In this document: positions 7,435-15,240 of the stretch, piece after piece | Layout: the number at the start of each line of letters is the position of its first letter | How positions within the stretch are numbered: the first letter of the stretch is position 1 | Assembly (NCBI GenBank): GCA_900548405.1 | Contig: UNSJ01000017.1 | Span: 1 to 38,634 of the forward strand | Origin: Candidatus Gastranaerophilales bacterium | Lineage (GTDB): Bacteria; Cyanobacteriota; Vampirovibrionia; Gastranaerophilales; Gastranaerophilaceae | Reading direction: 5' to 3' | DNA length: 38,634 nucleotides | Notes under the pieces: model-generated | What the model was told of the DNA's origin: nothing | The model's database searches: none | The model's input: only the letters and a program-made list of their open reading frames with translations | Translations under genes and position numbers: made by a program

Positions 7435-7787
7435 ATAAAAATTTACAAAAGTTGCCAAAATAATATAGAAATTTTTGTTGAAATATAGTGTTAATCAACA
7501 ATTTAAGCATTGAAGCCAATATAATTAATTTTTTGTATATCGTTCATAACTCCTTCAAAATTTTAAATTTTAGGTTGCCACTTTAGTGTGTACAATATGG
7601 CTAAAACCCGTATTATATTTACTTTGTTGCCATATTGGTATAATATAAAATTATAAACAAAGAGAGGCGACATAACTGCCACCTCATAAAATTATTTGCA
7701 AATATATTATATAACAAAAATTAAAAAAGCGGTAGTCTGTCCTCCTCTCTTTGTTAAGTAGTAGAAAATAAAAAAAGGAGACAGAAG
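7435..7787. other. 353-base regulatory gap before the replication genes
   Basis: No gene is seen. The gap contains three copies of GTTGCCA (7451-7457, 7574-7580, 7626-7632) and an inverted pair CAATATGGC (7593-7601) / GCCATATTG (7629-7637). A TATAAT box lies at 7639-7644, with a fair -35 TTTACT at 7618-7623 and a 15-base spacer. A long-range inverted repeat occupies 7656-7755. This arrangement upstream of a primase and helicase suggests a replication origin, a controlled leader RNA, or both. Confidence 0.55.
7656..7755. repeat. Long-range inverted repeat in the Prim-Pol leader
   Basis: The left arm starts AACAAAGAGAGG at 7656 and continues to about 7682. The right arm ends CCTCTCTTTGTT at 7755 and begins at about 7729. 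Twelve bases at the outer ends pair perfectly. Pairing then continues with few mismatches through GACA, ACT and CC, giving an imperfect stem of about 27 base pairs around a 45-base AT-rich loop. The structure lies between a TATAAT box and the primase ribosome site, so it would be transcribed. It could be a regulatory RNA fold, a control element for replication, or a single-strand origin. Confidence 0.65.
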
Positions 7788-8663
7788 ATGACTAAAAAAA
7801 ATTTATTATGGAACTGGTCACAATATGCGACCTTCCCATGTAAATTAAACACAAAAATCCCTGCTACAAAAAACGGCTTTAAAGATGCCAAATTTGGGCA
7901 AGATGTGTTGAAAATCTTTAATCAAGGCTACAATGTAGGTTTAGCATTATCAATGTCAAATTTAATTGCCATTGACTGTGATGTAGATGAAACAAAAGGC
8001 TACAATGGGCTAAAAACTTTGACTGCAAAAGAAAATGAGCTTGGAAAATTACCCAAGACTCTAACTCAAACTACTCCCAGAGGAGGGAAACATTACATAT
8101 TTTCAACAAAAGGCATTATTAACCCTATAGGCAAAATAGGCAAAGATGTTGATATTAAGCATAACGGATATATTATGATTATGCCGTCAAAAATCAATGG
8201 CAGAGACTACATAATAAATGACGGATATGATGAAAATCTTGATTTTACAATAGCGGAACTTCCAAAAGCTTGGTTGGATTACCTTAATAAAGATACTAAC
8301 CACAGCAAAAACCACGTAAGAGCAACGAAATTTGCCTTTGAGAAATCCGTAATATACAAAAATATTGATATTGAAAAAATGTTCAATAATTGTAATTTTT
8401 TGAGTAATTGTCGAGATAATGCCGATATATTAAGTGAACCGGAATGGTTTTCGATGATTTCTGTGTTGGCACAAATTGACAACTCTGATGACCTTATACA
8501 TAAGTTATCAGAGCCTTATCCAACATATAGCTATGCCGAAACTCAAAAGAAGATAGATAATGCTCGTAAATTCAGTTATCCTCAAAGCTGTAAGTACATT
8601 TCAGAGAACTACCCAGAAATATGCGGAAATTGTAACAATGCAACAAAAAAAAGAGGTGTTTAA
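7788..8663 (+). CDS. Prim-Pol (bifunctional primase-polymerase) domain protein
   Basis: This 291-residue protein carries an archaeo-eukaryotic-type Prim-Pol domain. It starts with 'NWSQYATFPCKLNTKIPATKNGF' (in pieces), has the metal-binding acidic motif 'IAIDCDVDE' near residue 62, then 'TPRGGKHYIF' near 98 and 'VDIKHNGYIMIMPS' near 125. Proteins of this kind synthesise primers for plasmid, phage and satellite replication. The C-terminal part from about 190 has paired cysteines ('CKYISENYPEICGNC') and may be a PriCT-like or zinc-binding region. A strong GGAGAC ribosome site precedes the ATG. The stop is two bases before the helicase start, so the two form an operon. Confidence 0.9.
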   Translation: MTKKNLLWNWSQYATFPCKLNTKIPATKNGFKDAKFGQDVLKIFNQGYNVGLALSMSNLIAIDCDVDETKGYNGLKTLTAKENELGKLPKTLTQTTPRGGKHYIFSTKGIINPIGKIGKDVDIKHNGYIMIMPSKINGRDYIINDGYDENLDFTIAELPKAWLDYLNKDTNHSKNHVRATKFAFEKSVIYKNIDIEKMFNNCNFLSNCRDNADILSEPEWFSMISVLAQIDNSDDLIHKLSEPYPTYSYAETQKKIDNARKFSYPQSCKYISENYPEICGNCNNATKKRGV

Positions 8664-8665
8664 TT

Positions 8666-10606
8666 ATGACAGACATAAACAACCAAAATAATATAGAAGG
8701 GCAAAGCCCTCTTGATAAAGGCAAAAAGACTATTGATGAAGTATTTGAAGAGTTAAAAAAGCGATTACTTGACCTAACCTTTATTTCAAATTACTCAACG
8801 AAAAATAAGATTGACGAATATCTTTTGCCCAAAACAAATAAATTTCTATATCAGAAATGGAATAGGACTTATATGGTGGAAGTTAAAAAGGGTAAAATAG
8901 TTTTTAGTTTAAAAGCAAACTTTATCATTACAGATGTCAAGGAATGTACTCTCATTTACAATGACAAGAGCGGAAAACCTTCACTAAAATATTATTTGGT
9001 AACATTAAAAAATGCCAATTGCAAAATTGAAAAAGATGTTGAAATAGCAAATAATTCAAAATCAGATTACAAGCAATTTCAGGCAGTCATAGATAGTCGT
9101 TATAATGATTTTGTAATTAATATGACGGAATGCGAATTTAAAACTTTTGTGGCTAAATTTATATCACCAAAAGTCGCAAGTAATGCAACAATTTACACAA
9201 ATGCAGGCGTCTTAGAACGAGGCAAGTTTTTATATGAAAATGCTCTTGCAACAGTAGACGGCATTATTTGGGCAGATGAAAACGGCTATATCAAAACAGG
9301 TGAAAAGACTTATGTTAAAATCGCTGAATCTACACATTATTTGCCTAAACTGGCAACAAGCGTTAGAACCCCGCAGGTTATAACTAAAGAACTTATGTTA
9401 AATCTTTTAGAATGCTGGGAAGATAATATCGTAATACCGCTTATAGCCTTAGGGCATATGGTTATGGCTATATATTTCGAAGACTTTATAAAGCGGTATG
9501 GTTGTCCGACACTGATTTTATACGGGGAAACGGGGACTGGAAAATCGACTCTCGTTACTGTTGGGTTATCAATTTTTGGACTTGCAAGGGAAGCTTTAAC
9601 CTCAGGCGGGTCAACAGCTAAAAGTAATGAATACTTTTGTTCAAAATACAACGGTATGAATGTCTGCATAGATGATGTTAAGGGTGAAACGCTGACATCA
9701 AGTAACTTTACGGCATTAGTTAAGGGTATATATAAAGGTGTTCCCCGTACCAAAATGTTACCTTATGGTAAAGGCGTTGAATACATAAATACTTGCAGTC
9801 CGCTTGCGTACTCAACGAATGAATCACTTCCTGATTTGAAAGAAGTTATAAATCGTATGAATATTGTTGAAATTTTCGGTAAGGTATTTAAGGCTGATAA
9901 ATTTAAGTATCACGAAGTTGACAAAGATAACAATGCTCGATTAAAAGAATTGTCACTAATCTTACCTCAATTTTTAAAATACTCAACGGAAGATGTTATT
10001 AAGCTTTATGAACAGGTTTTTGAAATCTTAAAAGAGAATGTAAAAGATACTCAAAATCGTGTCATAAATAACATTGCTTACGCCTATACAGGAGCTTTGA
10101 TGTTGCTTACTATTGCAAATATAGCAATAGAGGACTTGCACGACAAAGTTATTGAATATGCACAAAAACAAATAACTGCGTATGAAAATATTCAAACACC
10201 AGTTGAAAAAGTATTTGAAAGCATTATTGTGTTAACTAAATTGGGCATTTTTCAAGCTGGTACTCATTTTAGAATAATGGATGTTGAAATTGGTGATAAC
10301 ATGGAAACACATCTGCGTTTTCATAAGGATGTTGTTTTAAGTGCTATCAATAAATATTATGCACATGATAAGTCTAAACGCATCAATGAAAGTCAGTTTC
10401 TAAACTATGCTAAAAATCACAGTAGATTTCGTGATGATAACTGTAGTGTTCGCTATGATAACAATAAGAGCAAAGTTGTTGCTTCAATGTGTTTCAACAT
10501 TACAGGGTTAGATGATTTTGTCAGCATTTCCAAGACTGGTGTAATAATGCCGGCATCTGCTGATGAACTCAGAGCAAAACTGAATAGCGAGGGTAATAAT
10601 ATGTAA
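8666..10606 (+). CDS. Replication helicase/ATPase (P-loop, DUF927-like)
   Basis: A 646-residue P-loop ATPase. Walker A 'GETGTGKST' lies at about 287-295, and a Walker B-like 'NVCIDDVKGE' follows at about 332. The surrounding text 'TLILYGETGTGKSTL...FGL' and 'GGSTAKSNEYF' resembles the DUF927/phage superfamily 3-type helicases that accompany Prim-Pol proteins. The N-terminal 200 residues ('ECEFKTFVAKFISP') resemble no family I can name. The C-terminal third is probably a winged-helix or regulatory region. The gene is translationally coupled to the primase (AGAGGTG before ATG). The pair probably unwinds and primes the element's own origin. A hairpin with a short T-rich tail follows its stop. 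Confidence 0.82.
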   Translation: MTDINNQNNIEGQSPLDKGKKTIDEVFEELKKRLLDLTFISNYSTKNKIDEYLLPKTNKFLYQKWNRTYMVEVKKGKIVFSLKANFIITDVKECTLIYNDKSGKPSLKYYLVTLKNANCKIEKDVEIANNSKSDYKQFQAVIDSRYNDFVINMTECEFKTFVAKFISPKVASNATIYTNAGVLERGKFLYENALATVDGIIWADENGYIKTGEKTYVKIAESTHYLPKLATSVRTPQVITKELMLNLLECWEDNIVIPLIALGHMVMAIYFEDFIKRYGCPTLILYGETGTGKSTLVTVGLSIFGLAREALTSGGSTAKSNEYFCSKYNGMNVCIDDVKGETLTSSNFTALVKGIYKGVPRTKMLPYGKGVEYINTCSPLAYSTNESLPDLKEVINRMNIVEIFGKVFKADKFKYHEVDKDNNARLKELSLILPQFLKYSTEDVIKLYEQVFEILKENVKDTQNRVINNIAYAYTGALMLLTIANIAIEDLHDKVIEYAQKQITAYENIQTPVEKVFESIIVLTKLGIFQAGTHFRIMDVEIGDNMETHLRFHKDVVLSAINKYYAHDKSKRINESQFLNYAKNHSRFRDDNCSVRYDNNKSKVVASMCFNITGLDDFVSISKTGVIMPASADELRAKLNSEGNNM

Positions 10607-10619
10607 TTGCCAGAAGATT

Positions 10620-10656
10620 ACACCCAAGAGGTAACAATGAGTTATCTTTTGGGTGT
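10620..10656 (+). terminator. Hairpin terminator after helicase gene
   Basis: ACACCCAA at 10620-10627 pairs with TTGGGTGT at 10649-10656. The stem extends inward through GAGGTAAC/GTTATCTT with G-T pairs around a small loop, and ATTTTG follows. It sits 14 bases beyond the helicase stop and probably ends the replication operon. The tail is short, so termination may be partial. Confidence 0.65.
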
Positions 10657-10710
10657 ATTTTGCTGTGCTGTAATTTTGTAATACTCAAATTTATATAAAT
10701 TATTAAAAAA

Positions 10711-10863
10711 ATGATAACACTTGAAGTAGACGGCATAACAATAAATATACTTGAAAACACCTCTCAAAGCACACCTGAGAGAGATTTTGAGTTGCTTGTT
10801 GAATATGCAAATGGACTTAAAGAAATTCACGATACAAAACTTCATGAAGATGTAGCAAGTTGA
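10711..10863 (+). CDS. Small hypothetical protein, 50 residues
   Basis: An ATG at 10711 opens a 50-codon frame ending TGA at 10861-10863. The product is acidic, beginning 'MITLEVDGITINILENTSQ' and continuing with 'ERDFELLVEYANGLKEIHD'. An N-terminal beta-strand pair followed by a helix is plausible. The ribosome site is poor. Its location between the replication operon and the serine recombinase, together with normal codon use, suggests a real small gene, possibly a recombination directionality factor or regulator. That role is a guess from position only. Confidence 0.45.
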   Translation: MITLEVDGITINILENTSQSTPERDFELLVEYANGLKEIHDTKLHEDVAS

Positions 10864-10899
10864 TTATAAGTATTATAAAATGAGTGTAAAGGTAAGAGT

Positions 10900-12501
10900 A
10901 TGGAAAAAGCAATTATTTATGTAAGGGTATCATCAGAAGAACAAGCAAAACATGGTTTTAGTATTGAAAATCAGAAAAAAGTTTGTTCGGAATTTGCAGA
11001 AAGAAACGGCTATTATGTAGATAAACTTTTTGTTGATGAGGGCAAATCTGCTAAAAATCTTGATAGACCTGAAATACAAGAATTAATGAGCTATTGCTCA
11101 AAAAAGAAAAATGACATCAAAGCTCTTGTTGTTTGGCGATTAGATAGAATTTCAAGAAATAATACTGATTATCATGGTGTTTTAAGACCATTGTTAGATA
11201 AAAAAAGGATTAAGCTATTATCTGCAACAGAGGCTAATGTTGCATCAATAGAGGGCGAACTTATGCGAAATATCGGTATGAGCTATGCTGAATACGAAAG
11301 ACAACTTATAGGCGTTAGAACTATTGCAGGGTTAAGAGAAAAAGCAAGACAGGGCGATTATCCAAGACAAGCACCAATAGGCTATGTAAACTATGTAAGA
11401 AAAAACAAAACAAAAGGTATAAAAATAGATGAAACAAATGCTTTTTATATCAAAAGAGCTTTTGAAATGTATGATAGTGGAATGTACTCATTAAAAACAT
11501 TATCAGACAAGTTATATGAGGACGGTTTTAGAACAAAAACAGGCAAAAAGGTGGCAAGAACAACTATTGAACACATGCTAAAAGACATCATATACACAGG
11601 TTCATTTAAGTTTGAAGGCAAAGTGTATGAAAATGCCAAACATAAACCTATTATAAGCAAAGAACTGTTTTATAGAGTACAAGACAGGTTAATTGACCCT
11701 AATAAAGTAAGAAAACATAGCATTGAATTTATTTATACAGGCTTAATTCGTTGTGGTTATTGTGGTTGTCAATTAACCGCCGAGCTTAAAAAAGGCAAAT
11801 ATGTATATTATCATTGTACTGGCAATAAAGGGGGCAACTGCAAAAGAGATTATATCAACGAAACAAAGGTAGATAAATCTTTTGCAGAGGTACTTAAACT
11901 AATCGTCATACCACAAGATATTAGAAAAAATATACATACTGCCTTAAAAGGCTTACATGACAAGAAAAATGGCTATTCAAAGGAAGCAAAGGGTAATATT
12001 GAAAGACAAATAAAAATACTTGAAGATAGAATTGAAAAAGCATTTACAAGCCAATTAGACGGAAATATAACCAATGAGCAATGGAAAAAGTATAATGACA
12101 AATGGCAAAGTGAAAAAGACAAGTTATTCATACAATTAGAAGAAATTAACAAACTTGATAAACAATTTTATAAACAGGCTGATACTCTATTGAAATTTCT
12201 TGACGATGCTTATGACCTATTTTTGAGCGGAACAGTAGAACAAAAAAAGAAAATTTTAGAAATCATATCGGAAGAAATAACTTACAAAGACAAAACTTTT
12301 AATGTAAAACTTAAACCAATATTTCAAACAATAGCTGAAAATCAATACAATTTGACTCAAAATTTTGCCAACAATCGAACTCTGGAAAATGGCATTATAA
12401 AAGGGGTTGAAACCAGTTTAACCCCTAAATATAGAAAAAACTCCCCAGGTTGGACTCGAACCAACAACCTACCGGTTAACAGCCGGTTGCTCCGCCATTG
12501 A
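10900..12501 (+). CDS. Large serine recombinase (integrase) of the element
   Basis: A 533-residue large serine recombinase. The resolvase catalytic domain begins 'AIIYVRVSSEEQ' with the nucleophile serine at residue 11, and continues through 'VVWRLDRISRN' near 85. The recombinase domain follows ('QAPIGYVNYVRKNKTKGI', 'GMYSLKTLSDKLYEDGFRT'). A zinc ribbon with CxxC pairs lies at about 284-316 ('RCGYCGC', 'YHCTGNKGGNCKRDY'). A coiled-coil and C-terminal arm run from about 350 to 490. The last 19 or so residues ('PGWTRTNNLP...') are tRNA-Asn sequence read in the coding direction, so the gene lacks its own stop after integration. This enzyme probably integrated the element at that tRNA. Confidence 0.93.
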   Translation: MEKAIIYVRVSSEEQAKHGFSIENQKKVCSEFAERNGYYVDKLFVDEGKSAKNLDRPEIQELMSYCSKKKNDIKALVVWRLDRISRNNTDYHGVLRPLLDKKRIKLLSATEANVASIEGELMRNIGMSYAEYERQLIGVRTIAGLREKARQGDYPRQAPIGYVNYVRKNKTKGIKIDETNAFYIKRAFEMYDSGMYSLKTLSDKLYEDGFRTKTGKKVARTTIEHMLKDIIYTGSFKFEGKVYENAKHKPIISKELFYRVQDRLIDPNKVRKHSIEFIYTGLIRCGYCGCQLTAELKKGKYVYYHCTGNKGGNCKRDYINETKVDKSFAEVLKLIVIPQDIRKNIHTALKGLHDKKNGYSKEAKGNIERQIKILEDRIEKAFTSQLDGNITNEQWKKYNDKWQSEKDKLFIQLEEINKLDKQFYKQADTLLKFLDDAYDLFLSGTVEQKKKILEIISEEITYKDKTFNVKLKPIFQTIAENQYNLTQNFANNRTLENGIIKGVETSLTPKYRKNSPGWTRTNNLPVNSRLLRH

Positions 12502-12512
12502 GCTACTGAGGA
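12441..12512 (-). tRNA. tRNA-Asn (GUU)
   Basis: Read on the minus strand the gene starts TCCTCAG, followed by TAGCTCAATGG of the D arm. The anticodon stem-loop carries CTGTTAA (anticodon GTT), and the T arm is GGTTCGAGTCC. The acceptor closes with CTGGGGA plus discriminator G, and there is one G-T pair in the acceptor stem. CCA is not encoded. The 3' end is the junction with the integrated element, and the serine recombinase frame ends inside it. The tRNA remains intact, as expected if the crossover restores its 3' end. Confidence 0.96.
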
Positions 12513-12568
12513 ATATATATTTCTTATTATTGTGCCTTGCAACATTGATTGCTAAGGCTTATGTACTT

Positions 12569-12597
12569 ATTATAAAATAAAAAATTTTTATTGTAAA
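12569..12597 (-). promoter_or_regulatory. Promoter of tRNA-Asn
   Basis: On the minus strand TTTACA (12592-12597) and TATAAT (12569-12574) are 17 bases apart, a near-consensus sigma-70-type promoter. The predicted start is about 50 bases before the mature tRNA. That leader contains a hairpin, GCCTTGCAA/TTGCTAAGGC at 12534-12558 with one bulge. Confidence 0.75.
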
Positions 12598-12615
12598 GTA
12601 CTTTTTTTAATTTTT

Positions 12616-14400
12616 TTAGTTAATTGAGGATAATTTTACAAGGTTATGGAAATCTTCATGACGGGCTGAAAGCTCGCTGAAGGTGCCTATATCAACTATT
12701 TTCCCGTCTTTTAAATATATGAGCTTATTGCATGCTTTTAAAGTTGATAGTCTGTGTGCGATTGCAATAATGGTTTTTGAAGTGCTTAATGTTTTAAGCA
12801 TTTCGGTTATTTCATTTTCAACCTGAACATCGAGTGCAGATGTTGCTTCATCAAAAATTAAAATTTCCGAATCTCTGTAAAGTGCACGAGCGATTGCCAA
12901 ACGCTGTTTTTGTCCTTGAGACAAACCGTTTGAGCCGATTATTGCATTAGAGTTAATTCCTTGAGGGTATTCTTCTATAACATCATAAATTTGAGCTGCC
13001 TTTAATGCTTTTATCACACCTTCTTCGTTAATCTCAGAGCATCCCCATGCTACGTTTTCTTTGAAGGATTTATCTATCACATTCACCTGTTGAGGTACAT
13101 AACCTATCATGCGGCGGAATTTTTGATAATTTTTTTTGTTGAGTTTTGTGTTATCAACAATGATTTCACCCGAATCGGGAGGTAAAAGCCCCATTATTAC
13201 ATCGGCAAGAGTGCTTTTGCCGGCGCCTGACAACCCTATAATACCTATAAAATCACCTTTTTTAATTTCAAGAGATAAGTTTTTTAAGACTTTTTTGTTT
13301 TCATTGTATGAGAAATTAATATTTTTCAGAATGATTTTATCCATAAAGTTCAGTTTTTCAAAACTGTCAGTTTCGTATTTTTTAAACTCAGCAAGATTGC
13401 ATTCTTCATATTCAGAATTAATTCTTTTAACAAAGCCTCTGGAATTATTGATGACTATAATTGAAGCCTGAATTCTGTTAAGTGCAGGTGCTATTCTGAA
13501 AATGGCAGCAACCATAATTGCAAATGAAGATATTAATTTTGCATTGTCTGTAATATTTTGAATCGAAATAATTCCTGCAAGAATAAATAATGAACAAATA
13601 ATCAAAAGCTCAATTATATATGGTGGAATTCCGCCGTAAAAGCCTTGAAGCTTTTGGATATTCCTGAATGAAATTTCTTTTTCCATGTAGTTATCAAAGA
13701 ATATTTTTTCTGCTGAAAGTATTTTCAAATCTTTAATATTAGATATATTTTCCAGCATTGCGGTTTTATATTTTTCGAATTCTGAGGCAATATTAGCGTT
13801 TAAATCAGCCATTCTTTTTTTGAAAAATAAGTTTTGTGAATATAATGATACCGCAGAGAAAATAATTGTTACTATTGCAGGTTTTGGAAATTTAATCAGT
13901 AATAGTCCGATTATCATTATCACGATAATTGCGTTGGTAATTAGATTTAACCCTCTCATAATAAAACCGTCAATAGATTGGTTGCATAAGATATCCAATA
14001 CAAAGAGTTTGTCTGTAACGGATGTTTTCATTGTTTCTTTGTATGGTGCATATATATAATATTCCATAAAATTTTTTGTAATGTCTTTTTTCCAATTGAC
14101 AACAAACTTATTTTGAATATATTGAGAAAATATTATAAAAACATTTTTTAAGAGGAAAACAAAAAAGACGCAAAAACCTATTAAAAGTCCTGCTTGTGTA
14201 TTATTAGGGATTTTTAAAAACGGTATTTGCGATGATAATGTATTCGGTGCAATAATAAGCATGATAAACGGATAAATAAGCGCCAAACCCAAAAATTCCA
14301 TAAAACCGGCAATTAATGAAAGTCCCATAAAACCACAGAGGCTAAGGTATCTTCCTTTGCCATAGTAGTGAATAAATTTTTTAAAGTTTTCTAAAAACAT
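12616..14400 (-). CDS. ABC exporter, fused membrane and ATPase domains
   Basis: A 594-residue half-transporter. About six hydrophobic segments fill residues 20-320 (for example 'GFMGLSLIAGFMEFLGLALIY' in part, and 'NAIIVIMIIGLLLI'). The nucleotide-binding domain follows, with Walker A 'GLSGAGKST' near 393, signature 'LSQGQKQRLAIARAL', Walker B 'ILIFDEATSALD' and H-loop 'AIAHRLST'. Proteins of this type work as homodimers in the inner membrane and export lipids, oligosaccharide-lipids, peptides or drugs. Its shape resembles MsbA or PglK-type flippases, but the substrate cannot be assigned. It lies upstream of tRNA-Asn on the same strand, with only about 100 bases between. It is the first backbone gene beyond the element. 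Confidence 0.92.
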   Translation of the reverse strand: MFLENFKKFIHYYGKGRYLSLCGFMGLSLIAGFMEFLGLALIYPFIMLIIAPNTLSSQIPFLKIPNNTQAGLLIGFCVFFVFLLKNVFIIFSQYIQNKFVVNWKKDITKNFMEYYIYAPYKETMKTSVTDKLFVLDILCNQSIDGFIMRGLNLITNAIIVIMIIGLLLIKFPKPAIVTIIFSAVSLYSQNLFFKKRMADLNANIASEFEKYKTAMLENISNIKDLKILSAEKIFFDNYMEKEISFRNIQKLQGFYGGIPPYIIELLIICSLFILAGIISIQNITDNAKLISSFAIMVAAIFRIAPALNRIQASIIVINNSRGFVKRINSEYEECNLAEFKKYETDSFEKLNFMDKIILKNINFSYNENKKVLKNLSLEIKKGDFIGIIGLSGAGKSTLADVIMGLLPPDSGEIIVDNTKLNKKNYQKFRRMIGYVPQQVNVIDKSFKENVAWGCSEINEEGVIKALKAAQIYDVIEEYPQGINSNAIIGSNGLSQGQKQRLAIARALYRDSEILIFDEATSALDVQVENEITEMLKTLSTSKTIIAIAHRLSTLKACNKLIYLKDGKIVDIGTFSELSARHEDFHNLVKLSSIN

Positions 14401-14479
14401 GTTAAACCTTATGAAATTATTAAGATATAGAATATTTTCGTAATATACTATATAATCATGGTAAAGGAAGGAGTTAATT

Positions 14480-15211
14480 ATGTCAAATCCTATATTAAAT
14501 GAAGACAGATTTGGTTCACAGGAAAGAATACTTGAAGGAGAACCGATGTCTATTGAAGGTACTGTTGGAAAGATTTTTATGCTTTTCGCATGCTTAATAG
14601 CAGGTGCTGCTATAAGTATTTATTCGCTATTTACTTCACCGGGATTGGTTCCTGTAATGATGGGAGCCGGTGCAATCATCGGTTTAGTATTGGTAGTTGC
14701 TACAAGCTTTAATGTAAAGATTGCCAAATACACAGCAGCACCTTATGCATTTTTTGAAGGGTTGGTGCTGGGTGCATTTTCTATGTTTTTTGAAGCACAA
14801 TGGCATGGAATAGTTTTACAGGCAATACTCGGCACATTTGCTGTATTATTTGTAATGCTTATGCTTTATAAAGCAAAAATGATTCAATACACTGATAAAT
14901 TTGCAGCTGTTTTAAAAACTGCAATTCTTTCAGTACTTGTTATTTACTTAATTCAAATAGTAGCAATGTTTTTCGGACGCAGTATACCTCTTATTTGGGA
15001 ATCTGGAATTGTCGGAATAGGTTTCAGCCTGCTTGTTGTTGTAATAGCGGCAATGGCGTTAATTCAAGACTTTTTCTTTATTGAAACAGCTTCTCAAAAC
15101 ATGTTGAGTAAAGATTATGAATGGTATGGAGCAATGGGTTTAATGATTACTCTTGTATGGCTTTATACCGAAATCTTAAGATTACTTGCAAAGTTAAACA
15201 GCAGGAATTAA
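14480..15211 (+). CDS. Bax inhibitor-1/YccA-like membrane protein
   Basis: A 243-residue protein with about seven transmembrane helices starting near residue 32 ('GKIFMLFACLIAGAAISIY' onward). The last segment is 'LMITLVWLYTEILRLL', typical of the Bax inhibitor-1/YccA/YetJ family. In bacteria members act as pH-sensitive calcium leak channels or modulators of membrane proteases. 'LYTEILRLLA' with its late acidic residue is the recognisable C-terminal signature. GGAAGGAG lies six to eight bases upstream of the ATG. It is divergent from the ABC exporter, and the terminator after it is shared with the opposing mtaB gene. Confidence 0.88.
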   Translation: MSNPILNEDRFGSQERILEGEPMSIEGTVGKIFMLFACLIAGAAISIYSLFTSPGLVPVMMGAGAIIGLVLVVATSFNVKIAKYTAAPYAFFEGLVLGAFSMFFEAQWHGIVLQAILGTFAVLFVMLMLYKAKMIQYTDKFAAVLKTAILSVLVIYLIQIVAMFFGRSIPLIWESGIVGIGFSLLVVVIAAMALIQDFFFIETASQNMLSKDYEWYGAMGLMITLVWLYTEILRLLAKLNSRN

Positions 15212-15214
15212 AAA

Positions 15215-15240
15215 AAAGGACTCTTTTATGAGTCCTTTTT
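15215..15240. terminator. Bidirectional terminator between BI-1-like gene and mtaB
   Basis: AAAGGACTC (15215-15223) and GAGTCCTTT (15230-15238) form a perfect 9-base-pair stem with loop TTTTAT. It is flanked by A-runs on the left and T-runs on the right, so it can stop transcription from both convergent genes. Confidence 0.9.

Larger units (their letters stand above)
1..12440. mobile_element. Integrated element at tRNA-Asn (left end not in window)
   Basis: A stretch of typically accessory genes runs up to the 3' end of a tRNA-Asn gene. It holds a methylase-like protein, a WG-repeat protein, two site-specific recombinases, XRE and WYL regulators, a nuclease, a Prim-Pol primase and a P-loop helicase. 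The large serine recombinase is the last gene and its reading frame continues into the tRNA, as expected if the tRNA 3' end is the attachment site. I found no second copy of the tRNA 3' sequence further left, so the other boundary is probably outside the window. No virion, relaxase or conjugation gene is visible. Calling it a satellite, mobilisable element or remnant is inference. Confidence 0.75.

Noticed and set aside
9337..9753. A 138-codon frame opposite the helicase gene
   Set aside because: It overlaps the conserved P-loop region of the helicase and has no ribosome site or family resemblance.
12357..12545. A 62-codon minus-strand frame spanning tRNA-Asn
   Set aside because: Its product is mostly translated tRNA ('SVAQWRSNRLLTGRLLVRVQPG' style), a known annotation artefact.
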